Source: Theocolax elegans (Eukaryota > Arthropoda > Insecta > Hymenoptera > Cerocephalidae). Taken from it: 64,000 bases of DNA. The stretch spans positions 72,579,044 to 72,643,043 of the forward strand of contig CM047430.1 in assembly GCA_026168455.1 (NCBI GenBank). The letters are read 5' to 3'. The translations under genes were made by a program, and so were the position numbers. Below, piece after piece: positions 62,513 through 64,000 of the stretch (positions are counted from its first letter, which is position 1; each line of letters starts with the position of its first letter). Under the pieces are notes generated by a model. That model was given only the letters and a program-made list of their open reading frames with translations, was not told the DNA's origin and did no database searches.

Positions 62513-63257
62513 AGGATGATTGATGAGTATTGTAATGAACGTATTGGAGGCCGATTTAAAAGGTAGGCAATGCCTCTGTTGGGTTACAGAGACGGCGGAG
62601 GATATCTCTCCGTACGCTACGTTCCAGCTGTCGGAGGGCGCCGGGGCCGGCCTGGGCGGCTTGGCTGGATTGGGCGGGCTGGCAGGCGCGGCGGAAGTCT
62701 CCGCGGGGGCCCTCCACCCCAACAATACTCTCCTGCACAGCTTCATGTACCACGAGCACGCGATGACGGAGGGTTGCGCGAGTCCTCCTCCCGCGACGAC
62801 GGTATGAACTTTTACTTTCCACCCACCCACTCCCCCAATCTCCCACAATCTCGCACATCGATATATAGTCAGTCTGATTGTCTGTATTTTGGATTCCGGA
62901 GTGTAGACGTTAAAGAGCGTGTCTTCGCGTCGACGTCAACACCGGAAACAGCAACACCAAGGAGACGTCGAGAGCGACGAGAGCGAATCTGACGCGGACC
63001 AGCTGACGAGCTCGCGGACCGAGTCGTCGAACCAACTGGACGCGGGCAAGCTCAAGCACAGTGAGTATCTTTTGAGAGTGTGAATTCACGCGGATATATC
63101 TCGTCTATTCGGAAGCGATAATTCGGAAAACGCGTGGCATTGTTGTTGTTGCAGTTCGAGCCGTCTCGGATTTCATGTACCACGGTACGTCGAGCACCTC
63201 ATCGGACATTTCACCAATGTCCGAGCAAAAATCATTGCCCCGAAGAGGTCGCTCGAG
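1840..63257 (+). CDS. Dscam2: Dscam2-like neuronal cell adhesion receptor, partial multi-exon gene
   Basis: This span covers the joined exons of one gene; the introns are described separately. The conceptual protein runs Ig2(half)-Ig3-Ig4-Ig5-Ig6-Ig7(A or B)-Ig8-Ig9-FN1-FN2-FN3-FN4-Ig10-FN5-FN6-transmembrane-cytoplasmic tail, which is the fixed domain order of arthropod Dscam proteins. Each Ig domain shows its B-strand Cys, C-strand Trp and the F-strand Y-x-C motif. Dscam proteins are type I surface receptors that bind homophilically and signal self-avoidance or repulsion during axon and dendrite patterning. There is a single pair of alternative exons for Ig7 and no arrays of Ig2 or Ig3 half-exons, which points to Dscam2 and not Dscam1. 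Exons join with matching phases to about 1,659 codons. The 5' end (signal peptide, Ig1, half of Ig2) and the end of the tail are outside the window. Family assignment is very secure; the Dscam2 label is strong but rests on exon architecture and remembered family similarity. Confidence 0.93.
2105..3830 (+). other. Intron with a piggyBac-like element
   Basis: The intron separates the two halves of Ig3. Near 2380-2445 there is a run of short degenerate repeats of the form gattaccaagg. The main feature is the TTAA-flanked inverted-repeat element at 2687-3201. The remainder is AT-rich with no other recognised feature. Confidence 0.7.
2687..3201. mobile_element. Non-autonomous piggyBac-like element (short member)
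   Basis: The termini are cctttagaggacg at 2687 and the exact inverse cgtcctctaaagg ending at 3201. The left flank is TTAA (2683-2686) and the right flank TTAT, one base from a TTAA duplication. Just inside each end lies a GC-rich palindrome, gccccgtatacgggcc on the left (2704) and cccctatacgggcc on the right (about 3071). TTAA target sites and CCY-type ends are typical of piggyBac transposons. At 515 bp with no long reading frame it is non-autonomous. Confidence 0.7.
3831..3992 (+). CDS. Dscam2: Exon: Ig3 second half
   Basis: The exon opens with the last base of the split Arg codon and then the conserved Ig3 C-strand Trp (W-H-A-Q-T-G). It continues through [17 protein letters not shown] to the E/F-strand signature [18 protein letters not shown], where the second Ig3 Cys lies. 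Acceptor ggggttgcag; donor AG/GTAAGA, phase 2 in and phase 2 out (162 nt). Confidence 0.92.
3993..5981 (+). other. Intron with a Tc1-like element
   Basis: This 2 kb AT-rich intron precedes the Ig4 exon. It contains a TA-flanked inverted-repeat element at 4532-4926. The rest shows simple A/T tracts and a short (ta)n run near 5824; nothing coding was seen. Confidence 0.7.
4532..4926. mobile_element. Non-autonomous Tc1/mariner-like element (short member)
   Basis: The element begins cagaaccgtccataag after a TA (4530-4531) and ends ttatggagggactg before a TA (4927-4928). The inverted ends pair over at least 60 bp and include the words aaattttcca and ttttatctaatgttta. The interior word tcaactgatattactcaaa recurs in a longer element at 46516-47910, so the two belong to one family. 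TA target duplication and cagt-type ends are those of Tc1/mariner elements. No transposase is encoded. Confidence 0.72.
5982..6265 (+). CDS. Dscam2: Exon: Ig4, complete domain
   Basis: This exon encodes the whole fourth Ig domain. It starts [20 protein letters not shown], has the B-strand Cys in AEFRCEIG, the C-strand Trp in [12 protein letters not shown] and the F-strand Cys in [15 protein letters not shown]. Ig1-Ig4 of Dscam fold into a horseshoe that presents the recognition surface. Acceptor tacaacag, donor GAG/GTAACG, phase 2 in and 1 out (284 nt). An antisense open frame through the same bases reflects GC-rich codon use and is not a gene. Confidence 0.93.
6266..6389 (+). other. Short 124 bp intron with strong pyrimidine tract
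   Basis: A compact intron with a long tctctc pyrimidine tract (about 6344-6380) ahead of the acceptor ggttgcag. It separates Ig4 from Ig5. Confidence 0.85.
6390..6534 (+). CDS. Dscam2: Exon: Ig5 first half
   Basis: The exon encodes [18 protein letters not shown], the B-strand Cys in [14 protein letters not shown] and the C-strand Trp in [12 protein letters not shown], ending within a split Arg codon. This segment is among the most conserved in the Dscam family. Phase 1 in and phase 2 out (145 nt); donor GAG/GTACTC. Confidence 0.94.
6535..7877 (+). other. Intron within Ig5; (TA)n microsatellite
   Basis: AT-rich intron of 1.34 kb. It has a long perfect (ta)n tract at about 7141-7184 and a shorter one near 7568-7583, and a (gt)n run just before the acceptor (7858-7872). 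No gene or transposon was recognised. Confidence 0.7.
7878..8029 (+). CDS. Dscam2: Exon: Ig5 second half
   Basis: The exon encodes [20 protein letters not shown], then [20 protein letters not shown] with the second Ig5 Cys, and ends ARLNVYG. The acceptor is gttaaag after a (gt)n tract rather than a classical polypyrimidine tract. Phase 2 in, phase 1 out (152 nt), donor ATG/GTAAGG. Confidence 0.94.
8030..9214 (+). other. Intron with a transposon-end relic
   Basis: AT-rich intron between Ig5 and Ig6. It holds a short hairpin at about 8304-8379 (arms around agacaggactcggcag and ctgccaagtctgtct). At 9114-9149 it has a single end of the ggtccgatcaaaatttt element family found intact at 17803-18584, here without a partner end. 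Confidence 0.6.
9215..9487 (+). CDS. Dscam2: Exon: Ig6, complete domain
   Basis: A symmetrical phase 1-1 exon (273 nt) carrying the whole sixth Ig domain: [17 protein letters not shown]-strand Cys in [12 protein letters not shown]-strand Trp in [14 protein letters not shown] and F-strand Cys in [15 protein letters not shown]. The acceptor is gtcaacag and the donor TCG/GTAAGG. It lies immediately upstream of the alternative Ig7 exons and must splice to either of them; both accept phase 1. Confidence 0.94.
9693..9977 (+). CDS. Dscam2: Alternative exon Ig7A (Dscam2 exon 10A equivalent)
   Basis: The exon encodes a full Ig7: [18 protein letters not shown], Cys in [12 protein letters not shown], Trp in [14 protein letters not shown], Cys in [15 protein letters not shown] and the end RLVVHG. 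It enters and leaves in phase 1 (285 nt, 95 codons), exactly like Ig7B downstream, so the two can replace each other. In Drosophila the matching pair gives two Dscam2 isoforms that bind only their own kind, with cell-specific choice under Muscleblind control. The intron before it is only 205 nt. Acceptor gacgttacag, donor ATG/GTAATC. Confidence 0.93.
9978..11854 (+). other. Intron between the alternative Ig7 exons
   Basis: The interval starts with a (tcta/tctc) tract (about 10043-10107), then (ta)n and (att)n stretches at 10240-10345, more ta/ct repeats at 10520-10620 and a (gt)n tract near 10700-10740. The second half is a perfect 512 bp tandem duplication (10731-11242 and 11243-11754) that is GC-richer than the rest. 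Because the upstream or downstream exon must be skipped, this interval is a natural place for splice-choice signals, but no specific signal was proven. Confidence 0.75.
10731..11754. repeat. Perfect 512 bp direct tandem duplication
   Basis: Copy one is 10731-11242 and copy two 11243-11754, both running from cgggtgtgtgtccgtg to a purine-rich A tract ending aaaaaagaaaa. I found no difference between them by reading. The unit is relatively GC-rich (for example ggcggttaccggtctcgcgg) and contains short open frames in both strands that look non-coding. It lies wholly inside the intron separating Ig7A and Ig7B. Confidence 0.92.
11855..12154 (+). CDS. Dscam2: Alternative exon Ig7B (Dscam2 exon 10B equivalent)
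   Basis: The exon encodes [18 protein letters not shown], Cys in [14 protein letters not shown], Trp in [12 protein letters not shown], Cys in [15 protein letters not shown] and the end AKLQVKG. It is phase 1-1 (300 nt, 100 codons). Shared landmarks with Ig7A (VPP at the start, G-D-x-P-L-T-I-x-W-L-K-D, N-x-A-A-E-V) mark it as a paralogous Ig7, yet most other residues differ. Acceptor gaccttttttccag is strong. A better-looking donor, CAG/GTAAAA at 12147/12148, would leave phase 0 and break the frame to Ig8, so the donor AAAG/GTAACT is used here. Confidence 0.93.
12304..12345. repeat. Short minisatellite, about 10 bp unit
   Basis: About four direct copies of cgtttacgtt, the last with one change (cgtttccgtt), sit shortly after Ig7B. 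Confidence 0.8.
14925..16615. repeat. Cluster of (TA)n and (TC)n microsatellites
   Basis: Repeated perfect or near-perfect (ta)n tracts occur at about 14980-15050, 15430-15440, 15701-15720, 15759-15784, 15850-15886 and 16595-16612, mixed with (tc)n tracts at 15077-15104 and 15945-15970. The apparent open frames are translations of these simple repeats. Confidence 0.85.
17803..18584. mobile_element. Foldback MITE with cattccacgtgaagtggtcc termini
   Basis: The ends match as inverted repeats over about 36 bp with one mismatch (acattccacgtgaagtggtc on the left, its inverse ending at 18584). Inner arms also pair: ttctgagttagaaattcta near 18041-18060 against tagaaattctaacccagaa near 18304-18323. 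The word ttgtatatata occurs on both sides (17790-17800 and 18588-18598), possibly a target duplication or chance in AT repeats. The interior has no long reading frame. A lone end of the same family is at 9114-9149. Confidence 0.7.
20943..21078. mobile_element. Short hairpin element, 136 bp
   Basis: The arms gacgaacggactttttgaga and tctcaaaaagtcccttcgtc form a near-perfect inverted repeat of about 29 bp around a 78 bp loop. It resembles a minimal MITE; no flanking duplication could be fixed. Confidence 0.55.
21709..22952. mobile_element. Foldback element with a nested smaller element
   Basis: Outer arms of about 50 bp pair between 21709-21761 and 22899-22952, sharing gatattctgctaaacaactc and its inverse. 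The 91-residue open frame starting at the left arm reads straight through the repeat and shows no domain. A second inverted repeat of a different family lies at 22549-22811 inside the right half, which suggests insertion of one element into the other. Confidence 0.6.
22549..22811. mobile_element. Small inverted-repeat element, cactgaaaaa family, nested copy
   Basis: Ends near tacattgaaaaagatgg and its degenerate inverse at 22795-22811, with shared inner words gcggaattctta, tctgtttgctcca and tgtgattcgtt. The same words occur in the element at 35866-36121, showing they are one family. Confidence 0.5.
23351..25160. repeat. Complex AT-rich tandem repeat block
   Basis: A unit containing aaacattta(a)ttagatcg, caacgctatatatgtatata and aattttttaacaatcttta recurs starting near 23510, 23980, 24178 and 24755. 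A longer unit that also includes ttgtgatcttaagttctg (23407 and 24645) and ctctttttgacaaatcg (23831, 24499, 25081) is present about twice. The block combines a roughly 1.24 kb duplication with about 196 bp sub-duplications. It ends about 80 bp before the Ig8 exon. Confidence 0.85.
25242..25361 (+). CDS. Dscam2: Exon: Ig8 first half
   Basis: A 120 nt phase 1-1 exon encoding [21 protein letters not shown]-strand Cys in [13 protein letters not shown] and C-strand Trp in IVWKKAIG. It is the common acceptor for both Ig7 alternatives. Acceptor ggtgatttcag, donor TTG/GTAAAT. Confidence 0.93.
25460..25633 (+). CDS. Dscam2: Exon: Ig8 second half
   Basis: The exon encodes [40 protein letters not shown] with the second Ig8 Cys, and ends VVELKVN. 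It is phase 1-1 (174 nt) after a 98 nt intron. Donor ATT/GTGAGT. Confidence 0.93.
26760..27500. repeat. Degenerate ~150 bp tandem repeat inside the piggyBac-like element
   Basis: Five motif copies lie near 26771, 26912, 27177, 27327 and 27475. The last three are spaced about 150 bp and are followed by related text (ggcat-t-tcaat, ccggaaaaattta, ttttacag-g-tattt, gttcaataac). Confidence 0.65.
27536..27914. repeat. Nested inverted repeat inside the piggyBac-like element
   Basis: Left words gtacccaattgttgatca and ccaatttctgatcagt pair with right words tgatcaacaattgggtat and actgatcagaaattgg in mirrored order. It may be a separate insertion. Confidence 0.5.
29047..29346 (+). CDS. Dscam2: Exon: Ig9, complete domain
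   Basis: A 300 nt phase 1-1 exon encoding [20 protein letters not shown], Cys in [11 protein letters not shown], Trp in [14 protein letters not shown] and Cys in [18 protein letters not shown], ending LLVQ. This is the last Ig domain of the first Ig block and joins directly to FN1. Acceptor ctcggtacag, donor AAG/GTATCT. Confidence 0.94.
30260..30459. mobile_element. Short MITE-like element, accctttgttacg ends
   Basis: Ends accctttgttacgacgtaat and its inverse attacatcgtaacaaagggt pair over about 30 bp around an AT-rich core that contains its own tgtgattgtcacatta palindrome. Confidence 0.55.
31474..31873. mobile_element. Short MITE-like element, agggtagagtt ends
   Basis: Ends cagggtagagttacaggt and the inverse acctaaactctaccctt, each bordered internally by a T tract, frame a 400 bp AT-rich non-coding core. 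Confidence 0.5.
33878..34307 (+). CDS. Dscam2: Exon: FN1 and first half of FN2
   Basis: The exon encodes [20 protein letters not shown], the FN1 Trp in [12 protein letters not shown] and tyrosines of [10 protein letters not shown], then the FN1 C-terminal [21 protein letters not shown]2 begins [20 protein letters not shown] and includes [19 protein letters not shown], ending at FRETG. FN domains form the membrane-proximal stalk. Acceptor ctgtaaaag is purine-rich; donor TGG/GTAAAT, phase 1 in and 2 out (430 nt). A 165-codon antisense open frame overlaps and is a shadow. Confidence 0.94.
34308..35576 (+). other. Intron inside FN2 with a foldback element
   Basis: Half of this intron is the inverted-repeat element at 34400-35045. 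The rest is AT-rich with a (ta)n tract near 35420-35438. Confidence 0.7.
34400..35045. mobile_element. Foldback element with ~90 bp arms
   Basis: The left arm (34400-34495) and right arm (about 34950-35045) are inverted copies and share ccttccggaccttagttttt, tttttgaggtacacctt and ttccctaaaatcg with their complements. The loop is AT-rich without a coding frame. Confidence 0.7.
35577..35755 (+). CDS. Dscam2: Exon: FN2 second half
   Basis: The exon encodes [59 protein letters not shown]. The L-x-P-x-T-x-Y pattern is the FN III F-strand signature. Acceptor gtatccacag, donor ATG/GTAAGT, phase 2 in and 1 out (179 nt). Confidence 0.93.
35866..36121. mobile_element. Small inverted-repeat element, cactgaaaaa family
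   Basis: Left end cactcggaaaaaatatattt followed by gatctaagtggaattctta; right end aattccggttagatcgataa followed by tttttcagtg. Inner words aagaaaatctgtttgctcca and ggactaaccggattttctt also pair. Related copies lie at 22549-22811 and 49341-49560. Confidence 0.6.
36597..36979. mobile_element. Short inverted-repeat element, ggggatgt ends
   Basis: Left end ggggatgtgggactcagaaa preceded by ttaa; right end ttggatccgacatcccg followed by ttat. The ends pair with mismatches. A miniature version with the word ggggatgtcgg lies at 56909-56968. Confidence 0.4.
38103..39830. repeat. Direct tandem duplication, ~0.8-0.95 kb units
   Basis: The segment aacagtctatttggtaatat begins near 38111 and again near 38876, and gctgtactgttgtttataga near 38428 and 39384. 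The middle differs: unit two carries an extra stretch beginning cacggagagaaataatt near 39063 where unit one has unrelated text. The last 440 bp of the units are almost identical apart from one-base gaps. Confidence 0.8.
39667..39903. mobile_element. Small inverted-repeat element, tacggagagaaaagtttcag ends
   Basis: Left end tacggagagaaaagtttcag and right end ctgaaacttttatgtccgtg pair over about 25 bp. A copy interrupted by the duplication junction lies at about 38713-38870. Similar cacggaga words at 39063 and 39643 suggest further copies. Confidence 0.5.
40050..40219 (+). CDS. Dscam2: Exon: FN3 first half
   Basis: The exon encodes [20 protein letters not shown], the Trp of [16 protein letters not shown], and [20 protein letters not shown], ending in phase 0 (170 nt). 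Acceptor gatcgacag; donor GAG/GTAAAC. Confidence 0.93.
40302..40440 (+). CDS. Dscam2: Exon: FN3 second half
   Basis: The exon starts at phase 0 with [20 protein letters not shown] and continues [26 protein letters not shown]. The L-x-K-Y-T-x-Y pattern and V-G-D-G-V-P are typical of Dscam FN3. An 82 nt intron precedes it. Acceptor gatgacaaaag, donor ACG/GTAAGT. Confidence 0.94.
40539..40656 (+). CDS. Dscam2: Exon: FN4 first half
   Basis: The exon encodes [40 protein letters not shown], ending in a split Arg codon (phase 2, 118 nt). The next exon exists in two copies, either of which completes the Arg codon. Acceptor ccgattcag, donor GAG/GTACGT. Confidence 0.94.
40657..42171 (+). other. Intron before the duplicated FN4-Ig10 exon
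   Basis: AT-rich intron with a hairpin at about 41547-41668 (arms around ttttatcgatctt and aagatcgataaaa with ccaatattgg at the base). The last 125 bp belong to the duplicated unit described below. Confidence 0.65.
42172..42626 (+). CDS. Dscam2: Exon: FN4 second half and Ig10, copy 1
   Basis: The exon encodes [20 protein letters not shown], the FN4 end [20 protein letters not shown], then Ig10 from [18 protein letters not shown] with Cys in [13 protein letters not shown], Trp in [10 protein letters not shown] and Cys in [14 protein letters not shown]. It enters in phase 2 and leaves in phase 1 (455 nt). Because entry and exit phases differ, a transcript must include exactly one of the two copies: both, or neither, would shift the frame. 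Acceptor tgtgaattcag, donor AAG/GTGAGC. Confidence 0.93.
42627..43867 (+). other. Interval between the two copies of the FN4-Ig10 exon
   Basis: AT-rich, part of the duplicated unit. A frame near 43553-43735 (ending [17 protein letters not shown]) is also open in the second copy, as expected for recently copied DNA; it has no recognisable domain. Confidence 0.6.
43868..44322 (+). CDS. Dscam2: Exon: FN4 second half and Ig10, copy 2
   Basis: The translated protein is identical to copy 1. The only coding difference I found is a silent G to T in an Ala codon (42418 versus 44114). Both splice sites are intact (tgtgaattcag and AAG/GTGAGA), with the same phase 2 in and phase 1 out. It could be a true alternative exon of no protein consequence, a very recent duplication, or the second haplotype wrongly kept by the assembly. 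Confidence 0.85.
45561..46240. mobile_element. Foldback element, act-acaagg family, ~300 bp arms
   Basis: The left arm begins actaacaagggaagtacatg and the right arm ends catgtacttcccttgtaagt. Arms of about 250-300 bp pair closely, including cttgccaatggccactttta and gatatggtttgaaaaaa with their inverses. The loop is short. The termini match those of the element at 46876-47521. Confidence 0.8.
46516..47910. mobile_element. Tc1/mariner-like element with a nested insertion
   Basis: The left end cagtaccgtgcaaaagttca follows a TA, and the right end ends ttatggacgttactg before a TA. Both arms contain aaattttccattta and ttttatctaatgttta. It shares ends and interior words with the element at 4532-4926. 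About half of its length is a foldback element that inserted into it. Confidence 0.72.
46876..47521. mobile_element. Foldback element, act-acaagg family, nested in a Tc1-like element
   Basis: The left arm begins actaacaaggagaccctcat and the right arm ends gaaggtctccttgtaagt. The arms pair over more than 200 bp with words such as ggctccggctttttt, tatctattttatct and tcggttataactctgctcc against their inverses. Confidence 0.78.
49046..49227 (+). CDS. Dscam2: Exon: FN5 first half
   Basis: The exon encodes [20 protein letters not shown], the Trp in [20 protein letters not shown], and [18 protein letters not shown], ending in phase 0 (182 nt). Acceptor gacgttgcag, donor AAA/GTACGT. Confidence 0.94.
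49341..49560. mobile_element. Small inverted-repeat element, cactgaaaaa family
   Basis: Left end tactgacaaaaaatggac, right end gtccattttttcagtgt in degenerate inverse form (aatccattttttcagtgt). The inner word aaaatctgcttgctcta matches the aaatctgtttgctcca word of the copies at 22.5 kb and 35.9 kb. Confidence 0.5.
49965..53240. repeat. 1.54 kb direct duplication with 196 bp spacer
   Basis: Copies at about 49965-51504 and 51701-53240 are nearly identical, differing mainly by one-base gaps. Each holds a compact region with ttcccgcgggcgaaatttt, a pair of words ttttcaccctgacc and gtcggggtgaaaag in inverse orientation, and several degenerate copies of gggaataaagta spaced by about 25 bp. Confidence 0.88.
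53260..54090. mobile_element. Degenerate foldback element, act-acaagg family
   Basis: It starts actcacaagggcagtgtcac, with cctccggaaaacagattt following as in the element at 45561. A diverged right arm can be followed at about 53910-54065 (tttcttaatatttttatagt region), but the right terminus is not recognisable. Confidence 0.4.
54192..54585 (+). CDS. Dscam2: Exon: FN5 second half and FN6
   Basis: The exon begins at phase 0 with [20 protein letters not shown] and [20 protein letters not shown], completing FN5. FN6 follows with [40 protein letters not shown] and the C-terminal [20 protein letters not shown], ending FVTLTKEG. The two Cys (LLCG in FN5, NGCP in FN6) are standard for this family. 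Acceptor tgcaatgcag, donor GAG/GTACGT, phase 1 out (394 nt). Confidence 0.95.
54586..56348 (+). other. Intron before the transmembrane exon
   Basis: AT-rich intron of 1.76 kb. It has a short ctctc tract near 54905-54930 and a (ta)n tract near 55046-55062. Nothing else was recognised. Confidence 0.7.
56349..56489 (+). CDS. Dscam2: Exon: juxtamembrane and transmembrane segment
   Basis: The exon encodes [22 protein letters not shown] followed by a hydrophobic helix of about 22 residues ([20 protein letters not shown]) and the basic stop-transfer ARWRN. It leaves in phase 1 (141 nt). This anchors the receptor as a type I membrane protein. Acceptor ggttacag, donor ACA/GTGAGT. Confidence 0.93.
56490..56610 (+). 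other. Short 121 bp GC-rich intron
   Basis: A C-rich intron. It contains an upstream candidate acceptor (gctcaccgcag, ending 56594), but only the second acceptor (ggtgttgcag, ending 56610) continues the reading frame without a shift. Confidence 0.8.
56611..56754 (+). CDS. Dscam2: Exon: cytoplasmic tail, membrane-proximal part
   Basis: The exon encodes [40 protein letters not shown] and AGPPDKIP. The paired Tyr (YYATIHK) could be a phosphorylation or docking site, which is inference. Phase 1-1 (144 nt). Donor CAG/GTGAAT. Confidence 0.9.
56755..59935 (+). other. Intron and start of the 2.6 kb duplication
   Basis: Two miniature inverted repeats lie at 56909-56968 and 56974-57093. From 57884 the sequence belongs to the tandem unit repeated at 60515. 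A (gaaa)n tract (59825-59865) lies close to the acceptor, and a longer (gaaa)n tract is at the same place in copy two (62466-62513). Confidence 0.7.
56974..57093. mobile_element. Miniature inverted-repeat element, 120 bp
   Basis: Ends acactcagaaaaatgga and its inverse catttttctcagtga, with aaaaattactatatttt and its inverse inside, form an almost complete hairpin. The ends resemble the cactgaaaaa family. Confidence 0.6.
59936..60146 (+). pseudogene. Dscam2: Cytoplasmic exon, upstream copy, frameshifted
   Basis: It matches the intact exon at 62590-62801 but is 211 nt long instead of 212. One A is missing near 60070 (ccaacatactc versus ccaacaatactc). The reading frame is lost after ALHPN and reaches a stop near 60111. 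It also has a Glu to Asp change near its start (ETADDISPY versus ETAEDISPY). Splice sites are intact. If spliced into a transcript it would truncate the tail. A sequencing or assembly error could also produce it. Confidence 0.8.
60252..60405 (+). CDS. Dscam2: Cytoplasmic exon, upstream duplicate copy
   Basis: This 154 nt segment carries the same sequence and splice sites as the exon at 62907-63060 and encodes the same peptide. Its upstream partner is frameshifted and its downstream partner is cut to 15 nt, so it is probably not used, or it belongs to a second haplotype. Confidence 0.6.
60406..62589 (+). other. Duplicated intronic sequence between the two tail-exon copies
   Basis: It includes a 15 nt fragment of the next exon at 60500-60514, preceded by a complete acceptor (gttgttgcag), then copy two of the upstream intron. 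The remainder is AT-rich. The frame at 61985-62206 is also found in the other copy at about 59360-59534 and shows no domain. Confidence 0.65.
62590..62801 (+). CDS. Dscam2: Exon: cytoplasmic tail, intact copy
   Basis: The exon encodes [20 protein letters not shown], a Gly/Ala/Leu-rich stretch with repeats of GLGGLAG, then [20 protein letters not shown] and [10 protein letters not shown]. The PYATFQLSE and [17 protein letters not shown] blocks are characteristic of the Dscam tail; the proline stretch may bind SH3 domains. It enters in phase 1 and leaves in phase 0 (212 nt). Donor ACG/GTATGA is weak. The Gly/Ala repeat may be slippage-prone. Confidence 0.92.
62907..63060 (+). CDS. Dscam2: Exon: cytoplasmic tail, acidic Ser-rich part
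   Basis: The exon encodes [40 protein letters not shown] and [11 protein letters not shown], with a basic cluster followed by an acidic Ser/Asp/Glu stretch and the conserved [12 protein letters not shown] block. The start was set at the acceptor gagtgtag because it keeps phase 0; an acceptor three codons later (gttaaag) would also stay in frame. A different frame through the same bases is open for longer but does not connect to its neighbours. Confidence 0.88.
63155..63257 (+). CDS. Dscam2: Exon: cytoplasmic tail, last exon in the window
   Basis: The exon encodes [20 protein letters not shown] and [15 protein letters not shown], a conserved Dscam tail block. Phase 1 in and phase 2 out (103 nt), donor GAG/GTAAGT, so the gene continues past the window. 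A truncated 15 nt image of this exon lies at 60500-60514. Confidence 0.92.
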
Positions 63258-64000
63258 GTAAGTCTCATCACTTCCTGATATATCTCTCATCTTACACTTA
63301 TCTTTCATTTTACATCACTATCTTATACGACTTTCGTACGGCACGCTTGCAATCGGATGTAGCTCTTGGAAAAAACAGCTGGTTAAACACCGAGCATAAT
63401 TCGTAAATGTATGTACAACCAGCACAACTGCGATTGCAAGCGTCCTCGAGAAAATAGTGACTGGATCTCGCCTTAAACTTTTTTTTTTTTAAAATACCTA
63501 TCGAATTTTACGTTTGGAATTCATCTAAATGCCATCACGGTGTGAATCATTGTTTCATTTGATATTTTACCAGGATTCGAACTCTAATCCAACTCGTTGG
63601 ATAGATTTCATCCGCATATAACGCATTTTTACGCACTAAATACTGGACATAAAATAACGAGAGCTTTTCATATAATCGTAGAGCATGCGCGATATCTCTA
63701 GCATTCGGTATGTATACGGGTACCATTAGTTTGCGATTAAATAGTTTCAAATTATTTTAAATTCAATTCTTTTAACTGGATTGTCAATGATTTAGCTTAT
63801 CGCATTCGGTGCCATGTTACTATTGCAAACAACGCGTATGGATACGATTAAAGCGTTGTCTAATTTGTTAGGTTACCGAAAAAAAGTACATAATTAATAT
63901 TTTGTAGAAAAAATTGAGGACAATCACGAGAAGATCATTTAAATTTCATATTTTGGTACAAAGCGACTAAAGTTTTTAAAATTTTTTAAGAAATGTTCTC
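63258..64000 (+). other. Intron downstream of the last visible exon
   Basis: AT-rich sequence with no recognised exon or repeat. The stop codon and 3' untranslated region of the gene are beyond the window. Confidence 0.65.

Larger units (their letters stand above)
57884..63169. repeat. 2.6 kb direct tandem duplication with two cytoplasmic exons
   Basis: Unit one is about 57884-60514 and unit two about 60515-63169. Unit two starts abruptly inside an exon: after ttcgagccgtctcgg (60500-60514) the sequence jumps to aatatacggattggatcgc, the text found at 57884. The two units differ by many one-base gaps and scattered substitutions. Confidence 0.9.

Noticed and set aside
62570..62992. Open frame running from the tail exon through the next intron into the SVSS exon, ending in an Arg-rich stretch
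   Set aside because: It is out of frame with the preceding and following Dscam exons and depends on reading an intron that has clear splice sites.
1..64000. CRISPR arrays, operons, ribosome binding sites, bacterial promoters
   Set aside because: The window is eukaryotic nuclear DNA with spliced exons; the repeats lack array structure.

Overview
The window is a stretch of animal nuclear DNA, almost certainly insect. It holds the central and 3' part of one large plus-strand gene, a Down syndrome cell adhesion molecule of the Dscam2 type. Coding pieces are GC-rich (about 100-450 bp) and sit in very AT-rich introns full of microsatellites and short inverted-repeat elements. Splice sites are GT/AG throughout. 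Two alternative seventh immunoglobulin exons (Ig7A, Ig7B) lie in tandem, which is the hallmark of Dscam2 (exons 10A/10B in Drosophila; the honeybee orthologue was described as AbsCAM with Ig7A/Ig7B forms). An AT-rich hymenopteran-like insect would fit, but the species cannot be fixed from this sequence alone.

Layout. 1-1839: intron upstream. 1840-12154: Ig2 (second half), Ig3, Ig4, Ig5, Ig6 and the two alternative Ig7 exons. 12155-25241: a 13 kb AT-rich intron. 25242-29346: Ig8 and Ig9. 33878-40656: fibronectin III domains 1 to 4 (FN4 first half). 42172-44322: the exon for FN4 second half plus Ig10, present twice with identical protein. 49046-54585: FN5 and FN6. 56349-56754: transmembrane segment and first cytoplasmic exon. 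57884-63257: a 2.6 kb tandem duplication carrying two cytoplasmic exons, with the upstream copy broken, then one more cytoplasmic exon. The signal peptide, Ig1, first half of Ig2 and the end of the tail lie outside the window. All 23 exon positions join without a phase conflict and give about 1,659 codons with no internal stop when one copy of each duplicated exon is used.

No second protein gene, rRNA or convincing tRNA was found. The introns carry at least a dozen non-autonomous elements: piggyBac-like (TTAA-flanked), Tc1/mariner-like (TA-flanked), and several foldback families, one nested inside another. None has a recognisable transposase.

The most unusual property is a run of recent direct tandem duplications inside one gene: 512 bp between Ig7A and Ig7B, an AT-rich block at 23.4-25.2 kb, about 0.8-0.95 kb at 38.1-39.8 kb, 1.7 kb around the FN4-Ig10 exon, 1.54 kb at 50-53 kb, and 2.6 kb around the cytoplasmic exons. 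Two of these duplicate coding exons. Either this locus is actively duplicating exons or the assembly has kept both haplotypes in tandem; read depth across the junctions would decide.
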